Notes under the pieces: generated by a model
The model's database searches: none
What the model was told of the DNA's origin: nothing
What the model saw: only the letters and a program-made list of their open reading frames with translations
DNA from: a bacterium
Lineage (GTDB): Bacteria > Patescibacteriota > Saccharimonadia > UBA4664
Direction: 5' to 3'
Length of the DNA: 26,971 nucleotides
Assembly (NCBI GenBank): GCA_027449805.1
Contig: DAIDKY010000003.1
Location: forward strand, 243 to 27,213
Part shown: piece after piece, positions 6,427 through 13,330 of the stretch
Layout: every line of letters starts with the position of its first letter
How positions within the stretch are numbered: position 1 is the stretch's first letter
Made by a program: the position numbers and the translations under genes

Positions 6427-7098
6427 ATGGATACCCACCCCTACCACAACTATCTCTTTTTCGATCTCACACCGGAGTTTTATCAACAGTCCGATGTGGT
6501 TCAGAGCAAAGCCAAAGCCGAGTTTGCAGATATTATTAATACCGAGAAGACGATGATTATTACGCCGTATCTGACCCGCGGCTATAAACCCGACAGCGTC
6601 TTTATGCTCTGGTGCCGCAGTCAGGACCCTGCCCAGATTCAGGTTTTCGTCAGCAAGATCCAGCGCAGTCAACTTGGTCGTTGGCTCAAGCTGACCCGCA
6701 CTTACTTCGGTATAGTGCGGGCCTCTCAGTACAGCGGCCGTACCGGCAAACCCGAGCAGGTCATACAAAATCACGACGAACGCCTGCCGTATTTTGTACT
6801 CTATCCCTTTACCAAGACGCATGAATGGCATCAGCTTAGCCTGGATAAGCGCAAGGAGGTAATGTACGAGCACATGAACCTAGGTCTTGAGTTCGGCAAG
6901 ATCCGTCAGTGTCTGCTTTACTCGTATGGCCTCGATGATTACGAGTTTATCGTTTCGTACGAGTCTCCGACCCTGGAGGAGTTTCAGGATCTGGTAATAA
7001 AGCTGCGCCAGACTGCCGGTCGGCCCTATACCCTGGTTGATACGCCGATCTATACCTGTATCTACCACCCGCTTGATCGATTGATGGAAGCACTATGA
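6427..7098 (+). CDS. hemQ: Coproheme decarboxylase, chlorite-dismutase family
   Basis: HemQ (ChdC) turns iron-coproporphyrin III (coproheme) into heme b by two oxidative decarboxylations, the last step of the coproporphyrin-dependent pathway. The 223-residue length fits the family. The catalytic tyrosine motif appears as YPFTK (126-130, matching the YPMSK of firmicute HemQ). The proximal heme ligand motif appears as EHMNLG (148-153, H149, matching DHGMTG). The segment WHQLSLDKRKEVM is also typical. The next two genes encode earlier enzymes of the same pathway, which strengthens the call over a true chlorite dismutase. The stop overlaps the hemE start by four bases (ATGA), so translation is coupled. 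Confidence 0.88.
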   Translation: MDTHPYHNYLFFDLTPEFYQQSDVVQSKAKAEFADIINTEKTMIITPYLTRGYKPDSVFMLWCRSQDPAQIQVFVSKIQRSQLGRWLKLTRTYFGIVRASQYSGRTGKPEQVIQNHDERLPYFVLYPFTKTHEWHQLSLDKRKEVMYEHMNLGLEFGKIRQCLLYSYGLDDYEFIVSYESPTLEEFQDLVIKLRQTAGRPYTLVDTPIYTCIYHPLDRLMEAL

Positions 7099-8111
7099 GC
7101 ACATTTAATGATAGGTCTTTACGAGCATGCCGATCGGAGCAGACCGACTACACGCCGATCTGGTTTATGCGCCAGGCCGGACGTTCCTTGCCGGGTTATC
7201 GGGAACTGCGCAAAAAGTATGATGTTCTAACGCTTACCCAGACGCCAGAGCTGGCAGCCCAAGTGAGTCTTGAGCCGATCGAGCGTCTTGGCGTTGATGC
7301 GGCTATCCTCTTTGCCGACATAATGCTCCTGCCGATCGCCATGGGCGTTGATGTGCGGATCGTCGATGCCGTCGGTCCGATCATCGATGATCCGATTACC
7401 AAACCGAGCGATGTTGCCAAGCTGCGACCGTTTGAAGCCTCTAAGATCGGATATCTCCAGGAGACGATCCGTCTGCTCCGCAGTGACCTTAAGGTCCCGC
7501 TGATCGGTTTCTCGGGCGCGCCTTTTACTCTCGCCAGCTATCTCATTGAGGGGGCCCCGTCTCGTACTTGGACCAAGACCAAGCAGTTTATGTATGCCGA
7601 GCCAGAGGCATGGCATCTACTAATGGAGACACTCTCGACTGCGATTATTAGTTACCTAAAGACCCAGATTAAAGCCGGTGCACAGGCAGTCCAGCTGTTT
7701 GATAGTTGGGTCGGTTGCCTGGCTCCGTCTGACTATCGAGAGTATGTATTACCTCATGTCCAAAAGATTTTTGATGGGCTAGAGGGCGAGCACGTTCCGA
7801 GAATACATTTTGGTACCAATACGGCTGGGCTGCTGCAAGATTTTGCTAATGTCTCGGCCGAAGTCATCGGGCTTGATTGGCGCGTAGACTTAGACCGAGC
7901 CAAACTGATTATCGGTAACAAGGTGATTCAGGGCAACCTTGATCCGACGATCATGCTGTCCGATACCAAGACGATTGAGGCGGGTGTTGATCGAATCTTC
8001 GACTCGCTTAACTCACGTCAAGGTTTTATCTTTAACTTTGGTCACGGGGTGCTACCCGACACAGACGATACCAAGCTTAAGCAGCTCGTCGACTACGTCC
8101 ATGCCAAGTAA
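7095..8111 (+). CDS. hemE: Uroporphyrinogen decarboxylase
   Basis: Removes four carboxyl groups from uroporphyrinogen III to give coproporphyrinogen III, in the cytoplasm. The 338-residue protein has the family's N-terminal signature PIWFMRQAGRSLPGYRELR (21-39), the GFSGAPFTLASY substrate segment in the middle, LFDSWVG, and the C-terminal FNFGHGVLP. This matches the whole enzyme with no gap. It overlaps hemQ by four bases and hemH by eleven, so the three are translated as one unit. No gene for the steps before uroporphyrinogen is in the window. Confidence 0.95.
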   Translation: MSTFNDRSLRACRSEQTDYTPIWFMRQAGRSLPGYRELRKKYDVLTLTQTPELAAQVSLEPIERLGVDAAILFADIMLLPIAMGVDVRIVDAVGPIIDDPITKPSDVAKLRPFEASKIGYLQETIRLLRSDLKVPLIGFSGAPFTLASYLIEGAPSRTWTKTKQFMYAEPEAWHLLMETLSTAIISYLKTQIKAGAQAVQLFDSWVGCLAPSDYREYVLPHVQKIFDGLEGEHVPRIHFGTNTAGLLQDFANVSAEVIGLDWRVDLDRAKLIIGNKVIQGNLDPTIMLSDTKTIEAGVDRIFDSLNSRQGFIFNFGHGVLPDTDDTKLKQLVDYVHAK

Positions 8112-9021
8112 AGTCGGGGTTATCATTATGACCTACGGCTCGGCGACGACCGCCGATAACGTCGGCACCTACATGAAGCATATCTATAAGAGCGGCGTGC
8201 CCGAGGGCCTAGTGGAAGACTTCGCCGAACGCTACCGGCTGGTGGGCCGTTCACCCCTCGTAGATATAACCCTAGATCAGACTAGTAAGCTCGAGCGGCA
8301 TCTTGGTGCGGATCGCTATATCGTGAGGGCAGGAATGCTCCATTCGGATCCGTTTATATCGGATGTCATTGCAGAGCTGCGTAGGGCAGGTGCTAAACGA
8401 ATAGTCGGTATTATTCTGTCGCCGCAGTTCTCGTCATTTATTATGGACGGATATCTTACGGCGTTAAGGACTGCTGCAGCGGATCACGGCTATAGCGCCG
8501 ATGAGGTGAGTGTGGCGGGACCCTGGCCGACCGAGTCTGACTTTATCGAGTTGTTAGCCAAACGGACGGCTGATGCTCAGATTAAACTTCAAAAAGAATA
8601 TAAGGTTTCAGCTCCCGTAGTCTTTACGACTCATAGCCTGCCCGAGCGGGTCGTCGCCAAGGACCCGAATTATCTCACGCAACTTGGGGCGACCATCGAT
8701 GCGGTCGTTGCAAAACTAAATGACCCGACTTTGGAATGGTACGCCGCCTATCAGAGCGCCGGTCATACCCCTGAGCCCTGGCTCAAGCCCGATCTGGTCG
8801 ATATTCTAGCGAAGTTGCGTGACAAAAACTCACCCGCCGTTCTAATTGTGCCGATTCAGTTTCTGGCTGATCATCTCGAGATTCTCTACGACCTAGATAT
8901 TGCGGGAAAAGAACAATGTGACGATTTTGGCATCGCCTATAACCGCATTGAGTTACCGAATACCGACCCGCTGTTCATCAGTGCTCTAGCCAATGTGGTT
9001 AAAGCGCTGATTAGTACTTAA
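8101..9021 (+). CDS. hemH: Ferrochelatase (coproporphyrin ferrochelatase type)
   Basis: Inserts Fe2+ into the porphyrin ring. The product has 306 residues, the size of soluble Bacillus-type CpfC. Motifs are VIIMTYGSATT (7-17), GRSPL (49-53), the catalytic histidine in THSLPERV (177-184, H178), YQSAG with W227 (217-227), and the second site residue in ADHLEILYD (256-264, E260). Together with hemQ this fits iron insertion into coproporphyrin rather than protoporphyrin. I start at ATG 8101, inside the end of hemE, because the family begins with this strand; a longer frame back to 7939 only covers hemE in another frame. There is no C-terminal membrane helix. Confidence 0.93.
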   Translation: MPSKVGVIIMTYGSATTADNVGTYMKHIYKSGVPEGLVEDFAERYRLVGRSPLVDITLDQTSKLERHLGADRYIVRAGMLHSDPFISDVIAELRRAGAKRIVGIILSPQFSSFIMDGYLTALRTAAADHGYSADEVSVAGPWPTESDFIELLAKRTADAQIKLQKEYKVSAPVVFTTHSLPERVVAKDPNYLTQLGATIDAVVAKLNDPTLEWYAAYQSAGHTPEPWLKPDLVDILAKLRDKNSPAVLIVPIQFLADHLEILYDLDIAGKEQCDDFGIAYNRIELPNTDPLFISALANVVKALIST

Positions 9022-9107
9022 TTACACTGTTTATATATGATTAAATAGATTCTCGGTATAAACTTACAACTACCCAATAAGTGTTCTTCAACAACTAGGA
9101 GGCAGGT

Positions 9108-9752
9108 GTGGCAGACCCAGATGATACGCCCAAGGGCTTCGACCTTTTTGGCGAGTCGATCGAAGTTACTGACCTGAGTACCGGACGACGTGTCGACCTA
9201 CCGGACATCGCGGCCAAGGGAATCGGTGCCATGACTCAAGCGGTTGAGGCAGCCGGCGGGAGTATGGACAGTAGTAACGTCCGCGCCATCAGGCCCGGCA
9301 CGATTACCGGTTACGCTCCGCGCGATCCGTCCTTCGAGCTCGCCATCGACTACGGGGTACCGTGTACCGAAGCGATCACAAGCGCCGGTTTCGTAGACGT
9401 CGATCCAATCATCACGGAAGCCCCCGTTTCGACCGAATCAGGTGTGACGAGTGTTGTCGCCCGGTTGATCAACCTCGATCGATTTGTCGACGGCGAGACG
9501 GCGATCACACTCCTCGATGTGACCGGCTTTCGACCTGCTACTGCAATCGAATTGATCGCCTTCGCCAGCCAGCATGGTAGCTGGCTCTATCAGGACATGA
9601 TTCCGGCTCTCGGGACACAGTTCCCAGGCGGCTCGGACGGATCGACGCTAGTAGCCGTTCTCCATGTCCGGGAGTGGGCAAAACAACTGGTCCTGGAGCG
9701 GTTCGACGACGACTGGGATCGAGCCTGTCGGTTCCTGGCGGTTGCCAACTAG
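9108..9752 (+). CDS. Orphan acidic protein with GFRPAT and CRFLAV motifs
   Basis: A 214-residue protein starting at GTG with AGGAGG five bases before it. The C-terminal third has GFRPATAIELIAFASQHG (140-157) and ends in CRFLAVAN (207-214). From memory, a widespread family of hypothetical CPR proteins has the same plan: a GYRPAT-x-x-E-L-L-A-F segment, a variable middle, and a terminal CRFLAVR. I could not check this by search. In that family the stretch between the two motifs varies strongly. There is no signal peptide or membrane segment. Only a TATAAA (9057-9062) is seen upstream. It forms a two-gene unit with the membrane protein that starts 12 bases after its stop. Confidence 0.7.
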   Translation: MADPDDTPKGFDLFGESIEVTDLSTGRRVDLPDIAAKGIGAMTQAVEAAGGSMDSSNVRAIRPGTITGYAPRDPSFELAIDYGVPCTEAITSAGFVDVDPIITEAPVSTESGVTSVVARLINLDRFVDGETAITLLDVTGFRPATAIELIAFASQHGSWLYQDMIPALGTQFPGGSDGSTLVAVLHVREWAKQLVLERFDDDWDRACRFLAVAN

Positions 9753-9763
9753 GAAGGATCATC

Positions 9764-10063
9764 ATGGGTGAAGGCTGTTTCATCATCGCGACCTACGAAG
9801 GTAACGGTGTTAGTCGTGTCAAATGCGCTTGCGGCAACCCGAAGCACGTGCGGACTGAGCGTCGTATGCCCAAGCGTACGATCGCAACGATCGTGTGCAT
9901 CGTCCTTTTCGTCGGCTTGACGATCGTAGTCAATGCGGCCAGTCATCTCGGTATCACCAGTTCACTGGAGGTATGCGGGTTCTGGACCGCGGTGATTTTC
10001 GTACTTCTGGCTGTGGTCTGGTTCTTCAACTACCTCTATAGTGACGCCGACACCTTCCCGTAA
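9764..10063 (+). CDS. Small two-helix membrane protein
   Basis: A 99-residue protein that I do not recognise. The start is ATG 9764, preceded by AGGAAGGA (9751-9758) that begins at the last two bases of the upstream stop codon; a longer frame in the same phase only covers the upstream gene. A cysteine-bearing head with CACG (21-24) and a basic run (HVRTERRMPKR) precede two hydrophobic helices (about 40-60 and 71-91) and a short acidic tail. The basic head suggests that the N-terminus stays in the cytoplasm. It is co-transcribed with the gene at 9108, and a good terminator lies 35 bases downstream. Confidence 0.65.
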   Translation: MGEGCFIIATYEGNGVSRVKCACGNPKHVRTERRMPKRTIATIVCIVLFVGLTIVVNAASHLGITSSLEVCGFWTAVIFVLLAVVWFFNYLYSDADTFP

Positions 10064-10098
10064 GGCGTTGGCAATAACTAAAACGTAGGTTTGTATAT

Positions 10099-10126
10099 GC
10101 GGCTTGAACTCAGTTCGGCCGCTTTT
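10099..10126 (+). terminator. Terminator of the 9108-10063 unit
   Basis: GCGGC (10099-10103) pairs with GCCGC (10118-10122). The stem continues inward with one bulged T and a TGAAC/GTTCG helix, ten pairs in all with a three-base loop. TTTT follows. Confidence 0.7.
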
Positions 10127-10151
10127 CCTATAGATTGTGCTACTATAGCCG

Positions 10152-10160
10152 TGATATAAA
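10152..10160 (+). promoter_or_regulatory. Extended -10 element, leader or small RNA start
   Basis: TGATATAAA has the TG-n-TATAAA form also seen at 6159. The predicted transcript starts near 10167 and begins with a GAGCA/TGCTC hairpin (10167-10171 with 10185-10189). It could be a 90-base leader of the gene at 10259 or a short RNA. Confidence 0.35.
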
Positions 10161-10258
10161 TCCACCGAGCAACCGCCCTGTCGCTGCTCACGACGCAAGG
10201 GAAGTGGTCTTCATCTTATGAGTATCAAATATAGCTACTAAGATAATGGGTAAAATAT

Positions 10259-10447
10259 ATGTCTGAAAAACGAGATGCTAAGGAAGATTTGGAGTGGTAC
10301 GATCAGCACCACAAGGAACATATGCGCAATTGGCGCGCTTGGGGGTCCTGGTTCAGCTGGGGTTCGCCGGTCGGGCTGGCTCTCTTCTATGCCATCGTGC
10401 TGCTTGCGACCGGAGGGTTCATCTGGCTCCTCCACATTAGCAAGTAG
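10259..10447 (+). CDS. Small single-helix membrane protein
   Basis: A 62-residue protein. The N-terminal 36 residues are charged and rich in H and W (EWYDQHHKEHMRNWRAWGSW) and are followed by one hydrophobic helix (about 38-58). No ribosome site is visible. GATAAT (10242-10247) or TAAAAT (10251-10256) could serve as a -10 box, but neither is spaced ideally. It ends just before a very strong hairpin terminator, which supports it as a gene. The product is probably anchored with its N-terminus in the cytoplasm. Function unknown. Confidence 0.6.
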   Translation: MSEKRDAKEDLEWYDQHHKEHMRNWRAWGSWFSWGSPVGLALFYAIVLLATGGFIWLLHISK

Positions 10448-10462
10448 TACGTCCAACACTTA

Positions 10463-10500
10463 TCAAAAGCCCCTCGCCAGCCGGTAGAAGGGGCTTTTGA
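10463..10500. terminator. Strong, symmetric terminator hairpin
   Basis: TCAAAAGCCCCT (10463-10474) pairs perfectly with AGGGGCTTTTGA (10489-10500), 12 pairs with a 14-base loop. The T-rich arm gives a U-run on the plus strand, and the A-rich arm gives one on the minus strand. Confidence 0.8.
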
Positions 10501-10507
10501 TTTAACC

Positions 10508-10536
10508 TTGAAAGATTTATAAAAAAGGGGTAAAGT
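10508..10536 (+). promoter_or_regulatory. Promoter of the sigma/alpha-CTD/transglutaminase fusion
   Basis: TTGAAA (10508-10513) and TAAAGT (10531-10536) are 17 bases apart and begin right after the terminator. AAGGAG (10562-10567) is five bases before GTG 10573. Confidence 0.65.
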
Positions 10537-10572
10537 AACCTTCGTTCTGTTCATCGACAAAAGGAGCCTCCG

Positions 10573-11646
10573 GTGGCTGCTACTCTCGTACCCCTCCCTG
10601 CCGTGCCTCATCCCGAGGCGGTCGATAGGCTGTTCCGTGCCGTTCGCGGTTATCGTGAAGATGATGTGATTCGTCCAGGCGACCAATCCTTGTACGGGTA
10701 TTTTACCGACCCGGCAGGGCTGCATCGGCTAATGATGTGTCTGTACCAACGGCAAATTGCGGTGATAGTTTTACGCTTTGGGTTGGTTGACAACCAGCCG
10801 GCAACGCAAGTGTCCGTTGCGGAAGACCTCGATATCAGTACCGCTCGAGTCCGTCAGATCGTGGGAAAGGCATTGGCTATTCTACGAGCAGAGACTCGCA
10901 ATGGACCGAGTACCTCAGCTGATACTACTCCTATTCAGACTCTATTCGCCTCAGACGGCGCGCCGAAAGAACGGATCTGCAACATTCTGCGCAGAAACGG
11001 AGTTAGAACGATCGAAGATCTCGTCGGCAGAACCGAAGAGGAACTCCTTGATATTCCCAATTTCGGACCGATTTCACTATCGTGGGTAATGGATCGTTTG
11101 GATCGACTCGGTCTCAGTCTCCTCGGATCAACTCCGAGCCAGAATTATCCAGGTGCTTTTGTTCCGCCTCGTGACAAGTGGGCGCATGAGCAGACCAAAC
11201 TCGAGCGTTCAGGCTGTATTGCGATGTCCCTGGAACCAGCGCATAAAACGATGTGGCCGGGAATGTTTTGGCCATCGGCGCATTGCCTCGACAGCTCGTT
11301 ACTGCTTGCTCTCGCGATTCGAATGTCGTTGGAATGGGACGTAAGGGTTGTCATAGGTAAGGCGAGTGATTGCCGCCCGCATGCTTGGATTGAATCGCCA
11401 GAGGGCGACATCATCGATCCGACCTACGGACAGTTCGACGGCGGACCGCCGCTGCGAGTTCTATCCGGTCGCGAATCAGTCATCCTGGGTCATTTTTCCG
11501 AAGTGACTCTGTCACTGGCTCAGGAAGAGTATCTGCGCAACAGCCTCAAGCCGGTTACTGGTTATGGCGGGTGGGCTCAAGACAGTGGTGTCCGAGGACT
11601 CTTTAGCGAATGGCCGGCTTCCAGCAACCTGGCAAACCTCTGTTAA
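10573..11646 (+). CDS. Fusion: sigma-region-4-like HTH + RNAP alpha-CTD-like + transglutaminase-like domain
   Basis: A 357-residue protein of three parts. Residues 58-106 resemble sigma-70 region 4: RQIAVIVLRFGL, then VAEDLDISTARVRQIVGKAL, the helix-turn-helix that normally reads the -35 box. Residues 120-184 resemble the alpha subunit C-terminal domain of RNA polymerase: ICNILRRNGVRTIEDLVGRT, then EEELLDIPNFGPISLSWVMD and RLGLSLL. Residues 230-290 look like a transglutaminase/cysteine-peptidase fold: AHCLDSSLLLALAI (C238), PHAWIE (H270) and DIIDPTYGQFDGG (D282), a Cys-His-Asp triad like that of the lasso-peptide protease family. There is no signal peptide, so it is cytoplasmic. I know of no described protein with this order. 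It could bind promoter DNA or polymerase and cut or modify a partner; that is inference. It is a single-gene unit between two terminators. The start is GTG with a good ribosome site. Confidence 0.8.
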   Translation: MAATLVPLPAVPHPEAVDRLFRAVRGYREDDVIRPGDQSLYGYFTDPAGLHRLMMCLYQRQIAVIVLRFGLVDNQPATQVSVAEDLDISTARVRQIVGKALAILRAETRNGPSTSADTTPIQTLFASDGAPKERICNILRRNGVRTIEDLVGRTEEELLDIPNFGPISLSWVMDRLDRLGLSLLGSTPSQNYPGAFVPPRDKWAHEQTKLERSGCIAMSLEPAHKTMWPGMFWPSAHCLDSSLLLALAIRMSLEWDVRVVIGKASDCRPHAWIESPEGDIIDPTYGQFDGGPPLRVLSGRESVILGHFSEVTLSLAQEEYLRNSLKPVTGYGGWAQDSGVRGLFSEWPASSNLANLC

Positions 11647-11649
11647 CAC

Positions 11650-11682
11650 GGAGCTTCAAACAACTTTGGAGCTCCATTTTTT
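11650..11682 (+). terminator. Terminator of the fusion gene
   Basis: GGAGCT (11650-11655) pairs with AGCTCC (11670-11675), followed by A and six T. The hairpin starts four bases after the stop codon. Confidence 0.7.
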
Positions 11683-11684
11683 GT

Positions 11685-11690
11685 TATGAT
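11685..11690 (+). promoter_or_regulatory. -10 box, leaderless start of the HIT gene
   Basis: TGT-TATGAT is an extended -10 that ends six bases before ATG 11697. It follows the upstream terminator directly. Confidence 0.55.
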
Positions 11691-11696
11691 AAAGGC

Positions 11697-12095
11697 ATGG
11701 ATTGTATTTTTTGCAAGATCGTCGCCGGAGAGGTGAGTAAGTTTAAGGTCTACGAGGACGACCTAGTTTTAGCCTTTTTGGCGCGTGAACCTGTGTTAGA
11801 CGGACACACCTTAATTATTCCAAAGAAACATGCCGCCGATATTCGTGATATCGATGATGAGAGCTTGGCGCGAGTTGCCGTTGCGACAAAAAAACTGGCC
11901 AATCTGTACGCCGACAAACTCGGAGCAGACGGCTTCAACTTACGTAATAATAGCGGCGCGATAGCGCATCAGGAGGTCTTTCATTTTCACCTGCACTTAA
12001 TACCTCGTTATAAAGGAGATGGCAGGGAGCTCGTAGACAAACCGGCAGAGAAGCCGCGAGCGCTAGAAGACGTTCATAAAGAGATCATTAATTGA
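11697..12095 (+). CDS. HIT family nucleotide hydrolase (HINT-like)
   Basis: HIT proteins hydrolyse nucleotide phosphoramidates or dinucleoside polyphosphates. The 132-residue protein has the N-terminal CIFCKIVAGE (3-12), GHTLIIPKKH (36-45), and the histidine triad HFHLHLIP (96-103) after HQEVF. These are the family's complete features. ATG 11697 is chosen because the family begins with M-x-CIFC and because of the -10 box six bases upstream; the frame continues upstream only through the terminator of the previous gene. Its TGA stop overlaps the TTGACA of the next promoter. Confidence 0.93.
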   Translation: MDCIFCKIVAGEVSKFKVYEDDLVLAFLAREPVLDGHTLIIPKKHAADIRDIDDESLARVAVATKKLANLYADKLGADGFNLRNNSGAIAHQEVFHFHLHLIPRYKGDGRELVDKPAEKPRALEDVHKEIIN

Positions 12096-12121
12096 CAAAA
12101 GGCGTAAAATAGCGCAATAAT
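12092..12121 (+). promoter_or_regulatory. Promoter of the orphan gene at 12166
   Basis: TTGACA (12092-12097) overlaps the HIT stop codon. AATAAT (12116-12121) lies 18 bases further. AAGGAG (12153-12158) is seven bases before ATG 12166. Confidence 0.55.
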
Positions 12122-12165
12122 ATATTGTTTCGCACCTCACATCTCGCCGAGTAAGGAGTGTAATT

Positions 12166-12498
12166 ATGCATGATTCAAGGTCGACAGACGGGGTCTGGAT
12201 CAAGGACGCCGTCGTTCGCGTCGAGCCCGATGGTTCTGGTGTATCGGGCTGGGCGGTCCTTGAGGTTCATCCCCGAAACGTGCCTTTCCGGGTCGGATGG
12301 TTCACGCATCAAGTCGGCGTCGCCGAGTTCTACAGCGACACGATCACCCCTCTCGATGCCAAGTTCGCCATGCGTGTTGATAACGAGCCGGTCTGGTTTG
12401 TCGTCCGTCCCGTCGAGGGGCGAGATCAACTAGTCGTTGAGCTTGTCGATCTGACGACTGAAGACGATCCGAAATATACCAATGTCCCGCGCTACTGA
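12166..12498 (+). CDS. Orphan beta-rich protein
   Basis: A 110-residue protein that I do not recognise. The pattern of short alternating hydrophobic stretches (VWIKDAVVRV, VSGWAVLEV, PVWFVVRPV, LVVELVDLT) suggests a compact all-beta domain. There is no signal peptide or membrane segment. It is acidic overall. It has its own promoter, a clear ribosome site and a terminator 13 bases after the stop, so it is a one-gene unit. Its GC-rich codons resemble the other orphan genes here. Confidence 0.65.
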   Translation: MHDSRSTDGVWIKDAVVRVEPDGSGVSGWAVLEVHPRNVPFRVGWFTHQVGVAEFYSDTITPLDAKFAMRVDNEPVWFVVRPVEGRDQLVVELVDLTTEDDPKYTNVPRY

Positions 12499-12511
12499 CT
12501 AACGCCCCCAC

Positions 12512-12535
12512 CCCTGGAATTACCAGGGCTTTTTT
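12512..12535 (+). terminator. Terminator of the 12166 gene
   Basis: CCCTGG (12512-12517) pairs with CCAGGG (12523-12528) over a five-base loop, followed by C and six T. Confidence 0.8.
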
Positions 12536-12536
12536 A

Positions 12537-12565
12537 TTGACAGATTATAATAATTTACGTATAAT
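12537..12565 (+). promoter_or_regulatory. Perfect-consensus promoter
   Basis: TTGACA (12537-12542) and TATAAT (12560-12565) match both consensus boxes exactly with 17 bases between them. It starts one base after the terminator T-run. The downstream gene is expected to be strongly expressed unless repressed. Confidence 0.85.
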
Positions 12566-12624
12566 ATATAGGTTTCGAATACCTTCAAAATCAGCCGGAT
12601 TGGACCAGTGAAAGGAGCTTGCGA

Positions 12625-13257
12625 ATGCAGGCAAACCAGAGCAAGGCCACACAGTTCGTCAGTGTGGGTGACATCCTCAAATTCGAGTTCAAGCATTACC
12701 CGATGTCCCGACCGACCGAGCGGTTTGTCCGTGGACGCGTCCTGGGAGTCACCCGGCGGTATATGCCAGGTGACGGTGATCTCATTGCATACCGGAATCT
12801 CGACACGGGCGAAGTGTCGTATGCTGACCAGCATTACGTCACCGAAATCGAGTCGCATCAGGTTTCGCCCGTGCGTCCGCCCAAAAATATCTACCGGCAA
12901 CGAAATTTCCTTCTCGTAGAGCGAATTTCCGTTGGCAAACTGTCGGGGAACCTTGTTGACCTTACAAGTCATTGCTTGGCCGCGCTGACGATCGAGCTAC
13001 CCCGACCCATCGACCTCACTCGACTCGAGGAACTCTTCGCCAAGCAAAAGCCTGGCCTTGTTGGTTATCGCTGGGGTCAGTCATGGTGGCTGGTGGTGCG
13101 AGAGAAGCCTTTCCGTGCCTGGGTCCGCCACAACGCCTACCGTTTCATGGCCACGGTTGCCGAGATGCGAGCCTATGCCATCGAAGATTACGAGTTGCGT
13201 CGAGATGATGAACTGCGTGAGATGCAGGAACTGAGTCAGTCTGACGATTACCACTGA
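12625..13257 (+). CDS. Orphan protein under a perfect promoter
   Basis: A 210-residue protein that I do not recognise. ATG 12625 is chosen because AAGGAG (12612-12617) is seven bases before it; a TTG two codons upstream is closer than usual to the ribosome site. The first 60 residues (GDILKFEFKHYP, then ERFVRGRVLGVTRR) suggest a small beta-barrel. The middle carries LTIELPRPIDLTRLEELFAK and a Trp-rich WGQSWWLVV stretch, and the C-terminus is a charged helix ending in DDYH. No signal peptide or membrane helix is seen. It is followed by two strong hairpins. The perfect promoter hints at high expression. Confidence 0.65.
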   Translation: MQANQSKATQFVSVGDILKFEFKHYPMSRPTERFVRGRVLGVTRRYMPGDGDLIAYRNLDTGEVSYADQHYVTEIESHQVSPVRPPKNIYRQRNFLLVERISVGKLSGNLVDLTSHCLAALTIELPRPIDLTRLEELFAKQKPGLVGYRWGQSWWLVVREKPFRAWVRHNAYRFMATVAEMRAYAIEDYELRRDDELREMQELSQSDDYH

Positions 13258-13264
13258 CTTGTTT

Positions 13265-13289
13265 GCCCTCCGCGCTCTGCGCGGAGGGC
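13265..13289 (+). terminator. GC-rich hairpin after the 12625 gene
   Basis: GCCCTCCGCGC (13265-13275) pairs perfectly with GCGCGGAGGGC (13279-13289) over the loop TCT. No T-run follows, so it may act as an RNA end-protecting or pausing structure rather than a simple terminator. Confidence 0.6.
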
Positions 13290-13330
13290 TCAACCTAAGC
13301 CTTCAATTGCGATTGAAGGCTTAGGTTGAG
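13289..13330. repeat. Perfect 19-base inverted repeat
   Basis: The arms are 13289-13307 (CTCAACCTAAGCCTTCAAT) and 13312-13330 (ATTGAAGGCTTAGGTTGAG), separated by TGCG. It shares one base with the preceding hairpin. It lies between two converging genes and forms the same structure on both strands. Confidence 0.8.

Noticed and set aside
7939..8100. N-terminal extension of HemH
   Set aside because: This part lies within hemE in another frame and has low-complexity Ser/Thr sequence unlike any ferrochelatase.
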